A stretch of DNA of 64,000 bases from Sphingopyxis chilensis (lineage in GTDB: Bacteria > Pseudomonadota > Alphaproteobacteria > Sphingomonadales > Sphingomonadaceae), in NCBI RefSeq assembly GCF_035930445.1, contig NZ_CP142394.1:3815501-3879500 (forward strand). The letters run 5' to 3'. Position 1 is the first letter of the stretch, and every line of letters begins with the position of its first letter. Shown here in pieces: positions 16,835 through 25,442 of this stretch. A program made the translations under genes and the position numbers. The notes beneath the pieces are model-generated. The model was not told the DNA's origin, searched no databases, and was given only the letters and a program-made list of their open reading frames with translations.

Positions 16835-17296
16835 ATGTCTGCCGCCATCCAGATTCTCGTCGATGCCGACGCCTGTCCGGTGAAGGACGAAATCTATCGT
16901 GTCGCGTGGCGGCACGAGGCGCAGGTGAAGGTCGTGAGCAACAGCCGGCTGCGCGTGCCCGAGCACCCGCTGGTCGAGCGGGTGGTCGTCTCGGACGGCT
17001 TCGATGCCGCCGACGACTGGATCGCCGAGACGGCGGATGCGAAGAGCGTCGTGATCACCGCCGACATCTTGCTCGCCGACCGCGCGCTCAAAGCCGGGGC
17101 GAGCGTGCTCGCGCCCAACGGCAAACCCTTTACGACGGCATCGATCGGCCCCGCGATCGCGACGCGCGCGATCATGGCCGACCTGCGCGCGGGCATGGAC
17201 GGCCGGGTGGGCGGGCCGCCGCCCTTCTCGAAGGCCGATCGCTCGCAATTCCTCCAGGCGCTCGACACCGCACTCGTTCGGCTCAAGCGCGGTTAG
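16835..17296 (+). CDS. YaiI/YqxD family protein (UPF0178)
   Basis: The 153-residue product begins [20 protein letters not shown], the hallmark of the YaiI/YqxD family, a PIN-like fold with conserved acidic residues (DADACPVK) that suggest metal-dependent nuclease chemistry. Later motifs are [14 protein letters not shown] and [18 protein letters not shown], also family-specific. The frame is open further upstream, overlapping the DUF427 gene, but the ATG at 16835 gives the standard start. The biological role is not established. Confidence 0.93.
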   Translation: MSAAIQILVDADACPVKDEIYRVAWRHEAQVKVVSNSRLRVPEHPLVERVVVSDGFDAADDWIAETADAKSVVITADILLADRALKAGASVLAPNGKPFTTASIGPAIATRAIMADLRAGMDGRVGGPPPFSKADRSQFLQALDTALVRLKRG

Positions 17297-17327
17297 GGGC
17301 TGATCGGTTAGGCCGAACGCCTCATCC

Positions 17328-17355
17328 CGTCATCCCGGCCTTCGCCGGGATGACG
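17328..17355 (+). terminator. Strong hairpin, REP-like, after the YaiI gene
   Basis: A perfect 12-bp stem (CGTCATCCCGGC and its complement) closes on a CTTC loop and is followed by ATTTC. It lies 31 bases after the stop codon. The same kind of TCATCCCGG...CCGGGATGA palindrome is widespread as a repeat in alphaproteobacteria, so it may be both a repeat and a working terminator. Confidence 0.65.
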
Positions 17356-17534
17356 ATTTCACCCGAAAAAACGCGCTAAAATATTTTTCAGTTTTCTTTC
17401 AGTTGCTTGAGAAATTTATTCGGCCGAGTGACGGCGATCACCGCCGGGCACGGCGCCGCGCGGCATAACTCAGGTCATCGGGAACGACCCGAGCCCAATT
17501 CGACGACTTGAACCGATCCGGAAAGGAAATGACG

Positions 17535-17720
17535 ATGACCAGGAAGATGATTCTCGCGCCCGCGCTTGCCCTCACAGTCCTCCTGTCGGCAACCCCGGCG
17601 ATGGCGCAGTCGGCGCAGCCCGCGCAGGGTGGGATGACGGTGACCTCGAACCCGATCCAGATCCTCGTCGGTCTGCTGCTCCCCGCGGTGCAGAAGGTTC
17701 GCGAAGCCGCGGCGCGCTAG
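17535..17720 (+). CDS. Small secreted peptide ending in a pseudopilin-like helix (61 aa)
   Basis: The frame gives 61 residues: a clear Sec signal peptide (MTRKMILAPALALTVLLSAT, cleavage expected after AMA) and a mature part of about 38 residues ending ILVGLLLPAVQKVREAAAR. AAAGGAA lies about 7 bases before this ATG, which is why it is preferred over ATGs at 17529 and 17508. The tail closely resembles the N-terminal hydrophobic helix of DUF1559-type pseudopilins abundant in planctomycetes (ILIGLLLPAVQKVREAAAR in memory). Here, however, it is at the C-terminus, after a cleavable signal and without a prepilin leader. A good terminator follows. Function unknown. Confidence 0.7.
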   Translation: MTRKMILAPALALTVLLSATPAMAQSAQPAQGGMTVTSNPIQILVGLLLPAVQKVREAAAR

Positions 17721-17771
17721 GCCCGCATCCCGATTTCGTCTCCGGGCCGGCCCACCACGCCGGTCCGGAAC

Positions 17772-17819
17772 CACAGTCCTCCCGCCCCTGCGACCCAGGC
17801 GGGAGGGCTGTGTCGTTTT
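17772..17819 (+). terminator. Terminator of the small secreted-peptide gene
   Basis: A long stem pairs CACAGTCCTCCCGCC (17772-17786) with 17798-17812, with one wobble pair, and is followed by TCGTTTTC. This is a convincing rho-independent terminator 52 bases after the stop codon and it supports expression of the small gene. It also lies just before the end of the convergent GST gene. Confidence 0.75.
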
Positions 17820-17831
17820 CGAGTTCCGCGC

Positions 17832-18470
17832 CTACCTCGCGGCGCCCGCCGCCTGCATTTCGGCGATCAGGCCGTTGTCGATGTCCTTCGCGCGCTTGTA
17901 GGCGGCGCGTTCGCGAAGCCCGGCGGCATAAGCCTCGAACGCCGGGCGCGGCGCGATGGTGCCGAACTGCAGCCCCCAATCGATCTGGCTGCCGACATAG
18001 ACGTCGGCGGCGCTGAAACGATCGCCCGCGACGAACGCCTTGCCCGCGACCGCGCTTTCGAGCGCGTCGAGCGCGGCGGCCAGTGATCCGAAGCCCGCCA
18101 TGCGCTGTTGGTCGGTATCGGGTTCGATCCCGAAATGCTTGGCGGTGATTGCCTGCTCGACGGGGCCCGCGGTGAAGAAGAGCCAGCGATAATAATCGGC
18201 GCGGTCTGCGGGGTCGGGCGCGAGGCCCGCTTCCGGAAAGGCGTCGGCGAGATAGGCGCAGATCGCGGCGCATTCGGTGACGGCCTTGCCATTGTGTACG
18301 ATCGCCGGAACCTTGCCCATCGGGTTCACCTCGAGATAGGCGGCATCCTTCATCGTCGTGCCATAATCGAGGATGCGCGGTTCGTAGGCGACGCCGACCT
18401 CTTCGAGCATCCAGCGCGCGATCTGTCCGCGCGACATCGGGTTGGTATAGAAAATCAGTTCGTCGGCCAT
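17832..18470 (-). CDS. Glutathione S-transferase family protein
   Basis: The 212-residue protein has the N-terminal thioredoxin-like GST domain (ELIFYTNPMSRGQIARWMLEEVGVAYE, then VNPMGKVPAIVHNGKAVTECAAICAYLAD with the cis-proline and the glutathione-binding ESxAI-like TECAAI) and an alpha-helical C-terminal domain with FSAADVYVGSQIDWG. The ATG at 18470 has GGGAGA six bases upstream, so it is preferred over an ATG 18 bases further out. The substrate is unknown; family members conjugate or reduce electrophiles. Confidence 0.92.
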   Translation of the reverse strand: MADELIFYTNPMSRGQIARWMLEEVGVAYEPRILDYGTTMKDAAYLEVNPMGKVPAIVHNGKAVTECAAICAYLADAFPEAGLAPDPADRADYYRWLFFTAGPVEQAITAKHFGIEPDTDQQRMAGFGSLAAALDALESAVAGKAFVAGDRFSAADVYVGSQIDWGLQFGTIAPRPAFEAYAAGLRERAAYKRAKDIDNGLIAEMQAAGAAR

Positions 18471-18572
18471 CGCGCGTCTCCCATGCATTTCGATTCGGAT
18501 GCGAACATATCAGGAACGAAATCACCGTTCCACCGGGCTTGTTTTGTCATCGTTCGGGGTTAAGGCAAAGCG

Positions 18573-19334
18573 ATGAGCGACGAACGCATCTGGACCGCCG
18601 CCGTGCTGGTCATCGGCGACGAGATTCTCTCGGGCCGCACGCAGGACAAGAATGTGTCGCAGATCGCGACATGGCTCGACGTGCAGGGGATAAGGCTGCG
18701 CGAGGTGCGCATCGTTCCCGACGTCGAAGAGGAGATCGTCGAGGCGCTCAACGCGATCCGCGCGCGCTACGACTATGTCTTTACCACCGGCGGTATCGGC
18801 CCGACGCACGACGACATCACCGTCGATGCGGTGGCGAAGGCGCTGGGCGTCGGCGTGATCGTTCACCCCGATGCGCGCGCGATACTCGAACGCTATTACA
18901 GTGCGCGCGGCGGCGAGCTGACCGAGGCGCGGCTGCGCATGGCGCGCACCCCCGAGGGCGCCGAGCTGATCCCCAACCGCATGTCGGGCGCGCCCGGAAT
19001 CCGCATCGGCAATCTGTTCGTGATGGCGGGCGTTCCGCATATCACCGCGGGCATGCTCGACGCGCTGACCGGCGAACTCGAAGGCGGCACGCCGCTCGCC
19101 GCGCACACGATCGGCGCCTGGGCGCCCGAAAGCGAGATCGCCGACCTGTTGCGCCTCGGCGAAAAGGAGCATCCAGGGGTCGCGATCGGCAGCTATCCCT
19201 TCTTTCGCGAGGGCAAGGTGGGGGCCAATTTCGTCGTCCGTTCGGTCGATGGCGCCGAGGTCGCGGCGTGCGTCGCGATGCTGACAGCGGGGTTGGAGGC
19301 GCTCGGCTATACGGTGACCGACGGCGGCATCTGA
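18573..19334 (+). CDS. Molybdopterin-binding (MoaB/CinA N-terminal-like) domain protein
   Basis: This 253-residue protein has the MoCF_biosynth fold: TAAVLVIGDEILSGRTQDKN at the start and FTTGGIGPTHDDITVDAVAKALG, the GGxGPTxDD motif shared by MoaB, MogA and CinA. The C-terminal CinA deamidase domain is absent, so it is the short CinA-like form often annotated as a competence/damage-inducible homologue. Possible roles include nucleotide-derivative (ADP-ribose or NMN-related) chemistry; no moa or moe genes are nearby. Its 3' end overlaps the end of the convergent MFS gene by 28 bases. Confidence 0.9.
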   Translation: MSDERIWTAAVLVIGDEILSGRTQDKNVSQIATWLDVQGIRLREVRIVPDVEEEIVEALNAIRARYDYVFTTGGIGPTHDDITVDAVAKALGVGVIVHPDARAILERYYSARGGELTEARLRMARTPEGAELIPNRMSGAPGIRIGNLFVMAGVPHITAGMLDALTGELEGGTPLAAHTIGAWAPESEIADLLRLGEKEHPGVAIGSYPFFREGKVGANFVVRSVDGAEVAACVAMLTAGLEALGYTVTDGGI

Positions 19335-20545
19335 TCGGCGACCTGCGCCGGGCGCGGCAGGCGGCGGAGCATCAGGATCGCGAGCAAGCCGAAGATCGCG
19401 GCGACAACGAACGCCGCGCCGGGGAAATGCACGGGTGCCTTGTCGGCGGTAAAATAGGCCATCGTCCCCGTCAGCAATAGCGGCGCGACGAGTTGCCCCA
19501 GCCCCATCGCCATCGCCGAAATCCCCTGCACCTCGCCCTGCGTTTCGGCGGTTGCGCGGCGCGACATCATCGCCATCAGCGACGGCTGCACCGGCGCCTG
19601 CAGCGCTACGGGGATCAGCAGCAGGAAGGCGCCGACCGTCGAGGTGGTGAAGGCATAGCCGATATAGACGGCGACCGCGACGAGGATGCCGAGCGTCGCC
19701 GCGTCGCGCTCGCCGAAGCGCGCGACCGCGGGGCCGACGACGAACATCTGCCCCAGCGCGATCATCACCCCGACCGCGGCAAGGCTTGCGCCGATCATCG
19801 CCGGTGTCCAGCCAAGCTGCGCGATGCAATAGAAGCTCCACGTCATCGGATAGACGAGGCTCGCGATCTGCCACAGCACCAGCACCACGGCGACGCCGTC
19901 CATGCCGGGGAGTGCGCGCATCGTATTCCACGCGCCGAGCGGATTGGCGCGGCGCCAGTCGAAGGTGCGTCGTCGCTCGGGCGGCAACGTTTCGGGAAAG
20001 ATGAAAAGGCCGTAGAGCATGTTCGCGGCGGCGAGGATCGCGGCGGCGACGAAGGGCGCGCGCGGGCTGATCTCGCCGAGGAAGCCGCCGATCGCGGGTC
20101 CCGCGACGAAGCCGATCCCGAAGGCCGCGCCGACGAACCCGAAGTTGCGCGCGCGTTCTTCCGGCGCCGTTATATCGGCGATCGCCGCCTGCGCCGCGGC
20201 ATAGCTACCGCCGAAAATCCCCGATAATGCGCGCGCGACGAACAGCCAGGGCAAGGTTTCGACGATCGTCAGCAGCGCATAATCGACCGCGAGTCCGCCG
20301 AGCGCGAGCAGCAGCACGCGCCGCCGCCCGAAATGATCCGACAGATTGCCGAGCACCGGCGAGGCAAGAAAGGTCGCGACCGCCATGACGAGGCCGATCC
20401 ACGCCCCGACCTCGATCGCGTGGGGCAGATCGATCTCGCCGACCTCCATCACCAGCTGCGGGAGCACCGGCATGATGATGCCGAAACCGACCGCGTCCAT
20501 GAAGATCGTCGCGACGATGAACGGGATGGTGCGCGACGACGTCAC
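19307..20545 (-). CDS. MFS efflux transporter, TetA-like (TCR) group
   Basis: The 412-residue, twelve-helix transporter has the DHA1/TetA signature near its start, FMDAVGFGIIMPVLPQL, and the loop 2-3 motif GNLSDHFGRRRVLLLAL. Motif C-like GAAFGIGFVAGPAIGGFLG in helix 5 marks it as a drug:proton antiporter. Such chromosomal TetA-like proteins are common in Sphingomonadales and do not by themselves show tetracycline resistance. The start codon is GTG with AAGGA upstream. No TetR-type regulator is adjacent. Confidence 0.9.
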   Translation of the reverse strand: MTSSRTIPFIVATIFMDAVGFGIIMPVLPQLVMEVGEIDLPHAIEVGAWIGLVMAVATFLASPVLGNLSDHFGRRRVLLLALGGLAVDYALLTIVETLPWLFVARALSGIFGGSYAAAQAAIADITAPEERARNFGFVGAAFGIGFVAGPAIGGFLGEISPRAPFVAAAILAAANMLYGLFIFPETLPPERRRTFDWRRANPLGAWNTMRALPGMDGVAVVLVLWQIASLVYPMTWSFYCIAQLGWTPAMIGASLAAVGVMIALGQMFVVGPAVARFGERDAATLGILVAVAVYIGYAFTTSTVGAFLLLIPVALQAPVQPSLMAMMSRRATAETQGEVQGISAMAMGLGQLVAPLLLTGTMAYFTADKAPVHFPGAAFVVAAIFGLLAILMLRRLPRPAQVADQMPPSVTV

Positions 20546-20605
20546 TTGCTCTTTGTCCTTGTCGATCCTAGCGCCACCGAAGCCTCCCTCATGCGTAGCC
20601 GATAG

Positions 20606-21391
20606 ATGAAACTCGAAATAACCGCCTCCCTAAATTATCGCTTGCCCGAACCGGTCGATCTGATGCTGCAGATCGAGGCGGCGAACGGCGGCGGCCAGCG
20701 CATCCTCGACGCGTCGCTCGACCTCGGCAAACCCGAATATATCTCGCGCGTTCCCGCCGTCGGCGGCATTTGCGAGCCGATCTGGCTGCGCGCCGAGGGC
20801 AGGCTCCGCGCCGAATATCGTGCGCGCGTCGCTATCGACCGCCCCGACGTCGACCTTTCGTCGCTTGGCGAGGTACCGCTCCATCGGCTCCCTGCGGAGG
20901 CCGTCCCCTATCTCAACGAATCGCGCTATTGCCCGTCGAACAAATTCCACGCCTTCGTCGACCGCCGCTTCGGAGAGCTGGAAGGCGGGGCGAAGGTCGC
21001 GCGCATGCGCGACTGGATCGAAAGCCGCTTTACCTATGTCTCGGGCTCGAGCGATGCTGAAACCGGCGCGCTCGACAGTTTCGTCGAGCGGCGCGGCGTG
21101 TGCCGCGACTATGCGCATGTGATGATCGCGCTCGCCCGCGCCGCGCATATCCCGGCGCGCATGGCGAGCGTCTATGCGCTCGGCGTCAAGCCCATGGACT
21201 TCCACGCGGTCGCGGAAGTCTATCTCGACGGCGACTGGTATATGGCCGACGCGACGGGCATGACCCGGCCCACCCAATGCGCGCGCATCTGCGCCGGCCG
21301 CGACGCCGCCGACATCGCCTTCCTGACCGCCTATCGCGAGATCCAGCTGGTCGAGCAGGAGGTGAGGGTGGAGGCCTATGAAGGGAAATAA
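20606..21391 (+). CDS. Transglutaminase-like cysteine protease family protein
   Basis: The 261-residue cytosolic protein has an N-terminal beta domain and a transglutaminase-like core. The catalytic triad can be seen as Cys in RRGVCRDYAHVMIALARA, His in PMDFHAVAEVYL and Asp in MADATGMTRP. The family resembles proteins annotated as transglutaminase/protease-like or YebA-related. No partner such as an alpha-E/circularly permuted ATP-grasp pair is next to it here, so its substrate is unclear. Confidence 0.88.
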   Translation: MKLEITASLNYRLPEPVDLMLQIEAANGGGQRILDASLDLGKPEYISRVPAVGGICEPIWLRAEGRLRAEYRARVAIDRPDVDLSSLGEVPLHRLPAEAVPYLNESRYCPSNKFHAFVDRRFGELEGGAKVARMRDWIESRFTYVSGSSDAETGALDSFVERRGVCRDYAHVMIALARAAHIPARMASVYALGVKPMDFHAVAEVYLDGDWYMADATGMTRPTQCARICAGRDAADIAFLTAYREIQLVEQEVRVEAYEGK

Positions 21392-21482
21392 GCTCGGCGT
21401 GGCAAAGCCCCGCCATCCCGCATAAGGGTCTGGCCGAGTTTTCGCTAGCCGCGATCCAGCTCAGCTCAATCGCCGCGAAAGC

Positions 21483-21556
21483 TGGAGCGGGTGAAGGGAA
21501 TCGAACCCTCGTCGTAAGCTTGGGAAGCTTCTGCTCTGCCATTGAGCTACACCCGC
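21483..21556 (-). tRNA. tRNA-Gly (anticodon CCC)
   Basis: The minus strand folds as a full cloverleaf: acceptor GCGGGTG pairing with CACCCGC, T-arm GGGTTCGATTCCC, anticodon loop TTCCCAA giving CCC, U73 and an encoded CCA end. The outermost anticodon-stem pair (27-43) looks like G-A rather than Watson-Crick. The genomic CCA suggests a normal functional gene. No integrase or att duplication lies beside it. Confidence 0.95.
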
Positions 21557-21605
21557 GTGGCCTGCGCGATTGGCACAGGCCGGGGCGGCGGTCAATCTCT
21601 TGGCG

Positions 21606-22076
21606 TCAGCGCGCCGATTCGAGGATCGTCTCCATCGCGACGAAGGTCGACGTGCTCGCGACGTGGGGCAGGCTCGAGATTTTCTCGCCGAGCACGATGC
21701 GATAGCGCCGGATGTCGGGGGTGCGGACCTTGAGCAGATAGTCGAAGCTGCTCGCGATCATATGGCACTCCTCGACCTCGGGAATCCGCCGCACCGCATT
21801 GTTGAATTGCTTCAATGCCTCCTCGCGCGTGTCCGACAGCTTGACCTCGGTGAAGGCGACATGGTCGAGCCCGACCTTGGCCGGATCGACGATCGCGCGG
21901 AAGCCGACGATCAGCCCGCTGTCGACCAGGCGCTTCACGCGTTGCTGGCAGGGCGTTTTCGACAGGCCGACCTGCAAGGCGAGCTCGGTAAAGGTGATCC
22001 GCCCGTCGCGGCCCAGAATCGCGAGGATCTTGCGGTCGAACTCATCCATTTCGACTGTCGAAGAAGACCTTTTCAT
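21606..22076 (-). CDS. putR: Lrp/AsnC-family regulator, probable PutR
   Basis: The 156-residue protein has an N-terminal winged helix (MDEFDRKILAILGRDGRITFTELALQVGLSKTPCQQRVKRL) and a C-terminal RAM/AsnC effector domain (PEVEECHMIASSFDYLLKVRTPDIRRYR). It is divergent from putA across 98 bases. This is the arrangement of Lrp-type activators (PutR in Rhodobacter and Agrobacterium) that turn on putA when proline is present. That matters here because the adjacent PutA lacks the ribbon-helix-helix repressor domain. The gene symbol rests on context and family. Confidence 0.9.
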   Translation of the reverse strand: MKRSSSTVEMDEFDRKILAILGRDGRITFTELALQVGLSKTPCQQRVKRLVDSGLIVGFRAIVDPAKVGLDHVAFTEVKLSDTREEALKQFNNAVRRIPEVEECHMIASSFDYLLKVRTPDIRRYRIVLGEKISSLPHVASTSTFVAMETILESAR

Positions 22077-22174
22077 GCAAATCGACTAGGATTGATCCAA
22101 AACATGGTCAATTGATATATGATATGCCAATAAACAAGTCGGATCGACTTTCGGCGATATGGTAACGGAATGCC
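22077..22174. promoter_or_regulatory. Divergent putR/putA control region
   Basis: These 98 bases are markedly AT-rich for this genome and separate the start codons of putR and putA. They contain a TCAATTGA palindrome (22108-22115), overlapping TATATGATAT-type sequence, and TTGATC at 22093-22098 that could serve as a -35 for putA. An Lrp-type protein would be expected to bind here. Exact promoters cannot be fixed by eye. Confidence 0.55.
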
Positions 22175-25100
22175 ATGACTCACAGCCCCGATCGCGCGCC
22201 CATCCGCGCCCTCGCCCGCCGCAGCGAAGCCGACCTCGTCGCCGAGCTGCGCTCCGCTCTTGCGACCTCTTCGGCGAGCGTCGATGCCGTGACGCGGCGC
22301 GGACTTGAACTGATCCGCAAGGCGAAGGCCGAGGGCGAGCGCGAGACACTCGTCGCGCAGTTGATGAACCGCTATCGCCTGTCGACCGAAGAGGGCGTCG
22401 TGCTGATGTGCCTTGCGGAGGCGCTGCTGCGCGTGCCCGACAATGCGACCGCCAACGCGCTGATCCGCGACAAGATCGCCGGACGTCACTGGGCCGAGGG
22501 CGACGATGACGACAGCCCGCTGGTCGTCGCGCTGTCGGCGCGCGGCCTGTCGCTCGGATCGGCGACCTTGATGCTCGACGCGATGGGCAGCAAGGCGAAC
22601 CCGCTGGGCCTGCTCAAGTCGATGATCCGACGCTCGGGCGAGCCGGTGATCCGCCAGGCGGCGCTCGCGGCAATGAAGCTGCTCGGCCAGCAGTTCGTGA
22701 TGGGCGAGACGATCGACGCCGCTTGTCGGCGCGCCGACAAGGAAAAGTCCGAACTCGCAAGCTTCGACATGCTCGGCGAGGCGGCGCGCACCGCCGAAGA
22801 TGCGGCGCGCTACTACGACAGCTATGCCAATGCCATCGCGCGGATCGGCAAGGCGGCGAAGCCGGGCGATCCGCACGCCAATCACGGCATTTCGATCAAG
22901 CTCTCGGCGCTCCACCCGCGATACGAATATCTGCAGGCGGCGCGTGTCCGCGACGAGCTGATCCCGAACGTCATCGAACTCGCGAAGGCCGCGCGCGCGG
23001 TCAACATCCCGCTGATGATCGACGCCGAGGAAAGCGACCGGCTCGAACCGCATATGGACGTGTTCGCGGCGCTGATCGATGCGGGCATCGCCGACGGCTG
23101 GACCGGGCTTGGCATCGTGGTCCAGGCGTATCAGAAGCGCGCGCCGGCGGTGATCGAGTGGCTCGCGAACCGGGCGCGGACGCGCGGGGTCAAGCTGTCG
23201 ATGCGCCTCGTCAAGGGCGCCTATTGGGATACCGAGATCAAGCGCGCGCAGACGCTGGGGCTCGGCGACTTCCCCGTGTTCACGGCGAAGCTGCACACCG
23301 ACCTCAATTACATGCGCTGCGCGCAGTTGCTGCGCGACTGCCAGGATTGCATCTATCCGGCCTTCGCGAGCCATAATGCGATGACGCTCGCCTTCGTCTC
23401 GGAGCTGTTCGACGGCGCCGATTACGAGCTGCAGCGGCTGCACGGCATGGGCGAGGGCGCCCACGACGCCTTGGTCGCGCTTTTCCCGCCGCCGCGCCCG
23501 GTGCGCGTCTATGCGCCGGTGGGGACGCACCGCGACCTGCTCGCCTATCTCGTCCGCCGCCTGCTCGAAAATGGCGCGAACTCGAGCTTCGTGCACCAAT
23601 TCTCCGACCCCGGCGTCACCGCCGAGCAGCTTGCGGTCGATCCGCGCAGCGTCGCAAGCGCGGCGTCTTCGACCATTGCGACGGGCCTTGGCCTGTTCGA
23701 CCCGGCGCGGCGCAATTCGCGCGGCTATGACCTTGGCGATCCGGGCGTGCCCGAAGCGCTGGTTTCGGCGATCGGGGCGGCGCGGCGCAGCGACCTCGTC
23801 GCGGCGCCCATCGTCGGCGGTGTTTCGCGAAAGGGCAAGGCCGAGCCGGTGCGCAATCCCGCGACGGGGGCGGTCGTCGGACAGGTGATCGAGGCCGATA
23901 CCGCGACAGTCGCCGATGCCGTAGCTGCCGCGCGCAAGGCGCAGGGCGACTGGAGCCTCGCCGGCGGCGCTTTCCGCGCCGAACGGCTCGAACGCGCCGC
24001 CGACCTGCTCGAAGAGCATGACGCGCTCTTCCTCGGCCTCGCGATCGACGAGGCGGGCAAGACGCTCGTCGATGCGATCGCCGAAGTGCGCGAGGCGGTC
24101 GATTTCCTGCGCTATTATGCCGCGCAGGCGCGCGCCGACTTCACCTATCCGGTTGCACTTCTCGGCCCGACCGGCGAGCGCAACGAACTGATGCTCGAAG
24201 GCAAAGGCGTGTTCGTGTGCATCAGCCCGTGGAACTTCCCGCTCGCGATCTTCCTGGGGCAGGTGTCGGCGGCGCTCGCCGCGGGCAACAGCGTGCTCGC
24301 GAAGCCCGCCGAGCAGACGCCGCTCATCGCCCACGCCGCGGTCGAGCTGCTGCTCGAGGCCGGCATTCCAGGCAATGTGCTGCATTACCTTCCCGGCCGC
24401 GGCGAAACCGTCGGCGCGGCGCTGACGAGCCATGACGACATCATCGGTGTCGCCTTCACCGGGTCGACCGAGGTCGCGCGGATGATCAATCGCAGCCTCG
24501 CGGGGCGCGACGGACCGATCGCGACCTTGATCGCCGAAACCGGCGGGGCGAATGCGATGATCGTCGATTCGACCGCGCTTCCCGAACAGGTCGCGCGCGA
24601 CGCGGTCGCTTCGGCGTTCCAGTCGGCGGGTCAGCGCTGTTCGGCGCTGCGTCTGCTTTGCGTGCAGGAAGATGTCGCCGACACGATGATCGAAATGGTC
24701 GCGGGCGCGATGGCCGAACTCAATGTCGGGGATCCGTCGATCCTCGCGACCGACGTCGGCCCGATCATCGACGAGGAGGCGCGCGCGAATATCGCCGCCT
24801 ATGTCGCCGAAGCGCGCGCCGCGGGGCGCGTGATCGCCGAAGCGGGGCGGACGAACCTGCCCGTCGAAGGCCATTTCGTGCCGCCGGTGGCGATCCGCCT
24901 CGACCATGTCACCGACTTGAAGCGCGAGATTTTCGGTCCCGTGCTGCACGTCGCGACGTGGAAGGGCGGCGAACTCGACGCGCTGATCGATGCGATCAAT
25001 GCCTCGGGCTATGGCCTGACGCTCGGCGTCCACACGCGCATCGACGGCGTGGCGGCGCATATCGCGGCGCGCGCGGCGGTCGGCAATGTCTATGTCAACC

Positions 25101-25270
25101 GCAACCAGATCGGCGCGATCGTCGGCTCGCAGCCTTTTGGCGGGCGCGGCCTGTCGGGTACCGGGCCCAAGGCCGGCGGTCCGCATTATCTCCACCGCTT
25201 CGCCGAGGAAAAGTCGATCTCGACCGACATCACCGCGGCGGGCGGCAATGCGGCGCTGTTGGCGGGATAA
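22175..25270 (+). CDS. putA: Bifunctional proline dehydrogenase / glutamate-semialdehyde dehydrogenase
   Basis: The 1031-residue enzyme converts proline to glutamate in two steps, passing electrons to FAD/quinone and then NAD+. After a helical arm (residues 1-110), the proline dehydrogenase barrel spans about 120-450 (SIKLSALHPRYEY, VKGAYWDTEIK, YAPVGTHRDLLAYLVRRLLENGANSSF). The aldehyde dehydrogenase domain spans about 530-1010, with Glu in AETGGANAMIVDS and the catalytic Cys in SAGQRCSALRLLCVQED near residue 820. There is no N-terminal ribbon-helix-helix domain and no extra C-terminal domain, so this is a minimal type A PutA. The divergent AsnC-type regulator supplies control. Glutamate dehydrogenase, which would use the product, lies 1.3 kb downstream. 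Confidence 0.97.
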   Translation: MTHSPDRAPIRALARRSEADLVAELRSALATSSASVDAVTRRGLELIRKAKAEGERETLVAQLMNRYRLSTEEGVVLMCLAEALLRVPDNATANALIRDKIAGRHWAEGDDDDSPLVVALSARGLSLGSATLMLDAMGSKANPLGLLKSMIRRSGEPVIRQAALAAMKLLGQQFVMGETIDAACRRADKEKSELASFDMLGEAARTAEDAARYYDSYANAIARIGKAAKPGDPHANHGISIKLSALHPRYEYLQAARVRDELIPNVIELAKAARAVNIPLMIDAEESDRLEPHMDVFAALIDAGIADGWTGLGIVVQAYQKRAPAVIEWLANRARTRGVKLSMRLVKGAYWDTEIKRAQTLGLGDFPVFTAKLHTDLNYMRCAQLLRDCQDCIYPAFASHNAMTLAFVSELFDGADYELQRLHGMGEGAHDALVALFPPPRPVRVYAPVGTHRDLLAYLVRRLLENGANSSFVHQFSDPGVTAEQLAVDPRSVASAASSTIATGLGLFDPARRNSRGYDLGDPGVPEALVSAIGAARRSDLVAAPIVGGVSRKGKAEPVRNPATGAVVGQVIEADTATVADAVAAARKAQGDWSLAGGAFRAERLERAADLLEEHDALFLGLAIDEAGKTLVDAIAEVREAVDFLRYYAAQARADFTYPVALLGPTGERNELMLEGKGVFVCISPWNFPLAIFLGQVSAALAAGNSVLAKPAEQTPLIAHAAVELLLEAGIPGNVLHYLPGRGETVGAALTSHDDIIGVAFTGSTEVARMINRSLAGRDGPIATLIAETGGANAMIVDSTALPEQVARDAVASAFQSAGQRCSALRLLCVQEDVADTMIEMVAGAMAELNVGDPSILATDVGPIIDEEARANIAAYVAEARAAGRVIAEAGRTNLPVEGHFVPPVAIRLDHVTDLKREIFGPVLHVATWKGGELDALIDAINASGYGLTLGVHTRIDGVAAHIAARAAVGNVYVNRNQIGAIVGSQPFGGRGLSGTGPKAGGPHYLHRFAEEKSISTDITAAGGNAALLAG

Positions 25271-25442
25271 GGCCGGCGCGCGTCGGCACGCTTCAACCAC
25301 GAGGCCTGATACAGAGTGGACGGCTGTCCCAGGCAATACGTCCGAAAGCGTCTCGCGGCATTGTGCCGCGGCGACCCTTTGTTATGGTTGCCCCCCGCAG
25401 CGGCTTCGCCATACGCCTTTCGCAGCTTTTCGCCAAGCGAGT

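Noticed and set aside
19307..20545. Acquired tetracycline-resistance gene
   Set aside because: The protein is TetA-like, but there is no TetR, no mobile element and normal composition; it fits a chromosomal efflux pump.
21483..21556. tRNA-Gly as an integration site for a genomic island
   Set aside because: No integrase, no direct repeat of the tRNA 3' end and no change in composition was noticed on either side.
22073..25336. A 1087-codon open frame on the minus strand opposite putA
   Set aside because: It is the antisense shadow of a GC-rich gene: its composition is Arg/Asp/Ala-rich, it has no domain, and putA on the plus strand is unambiguous.
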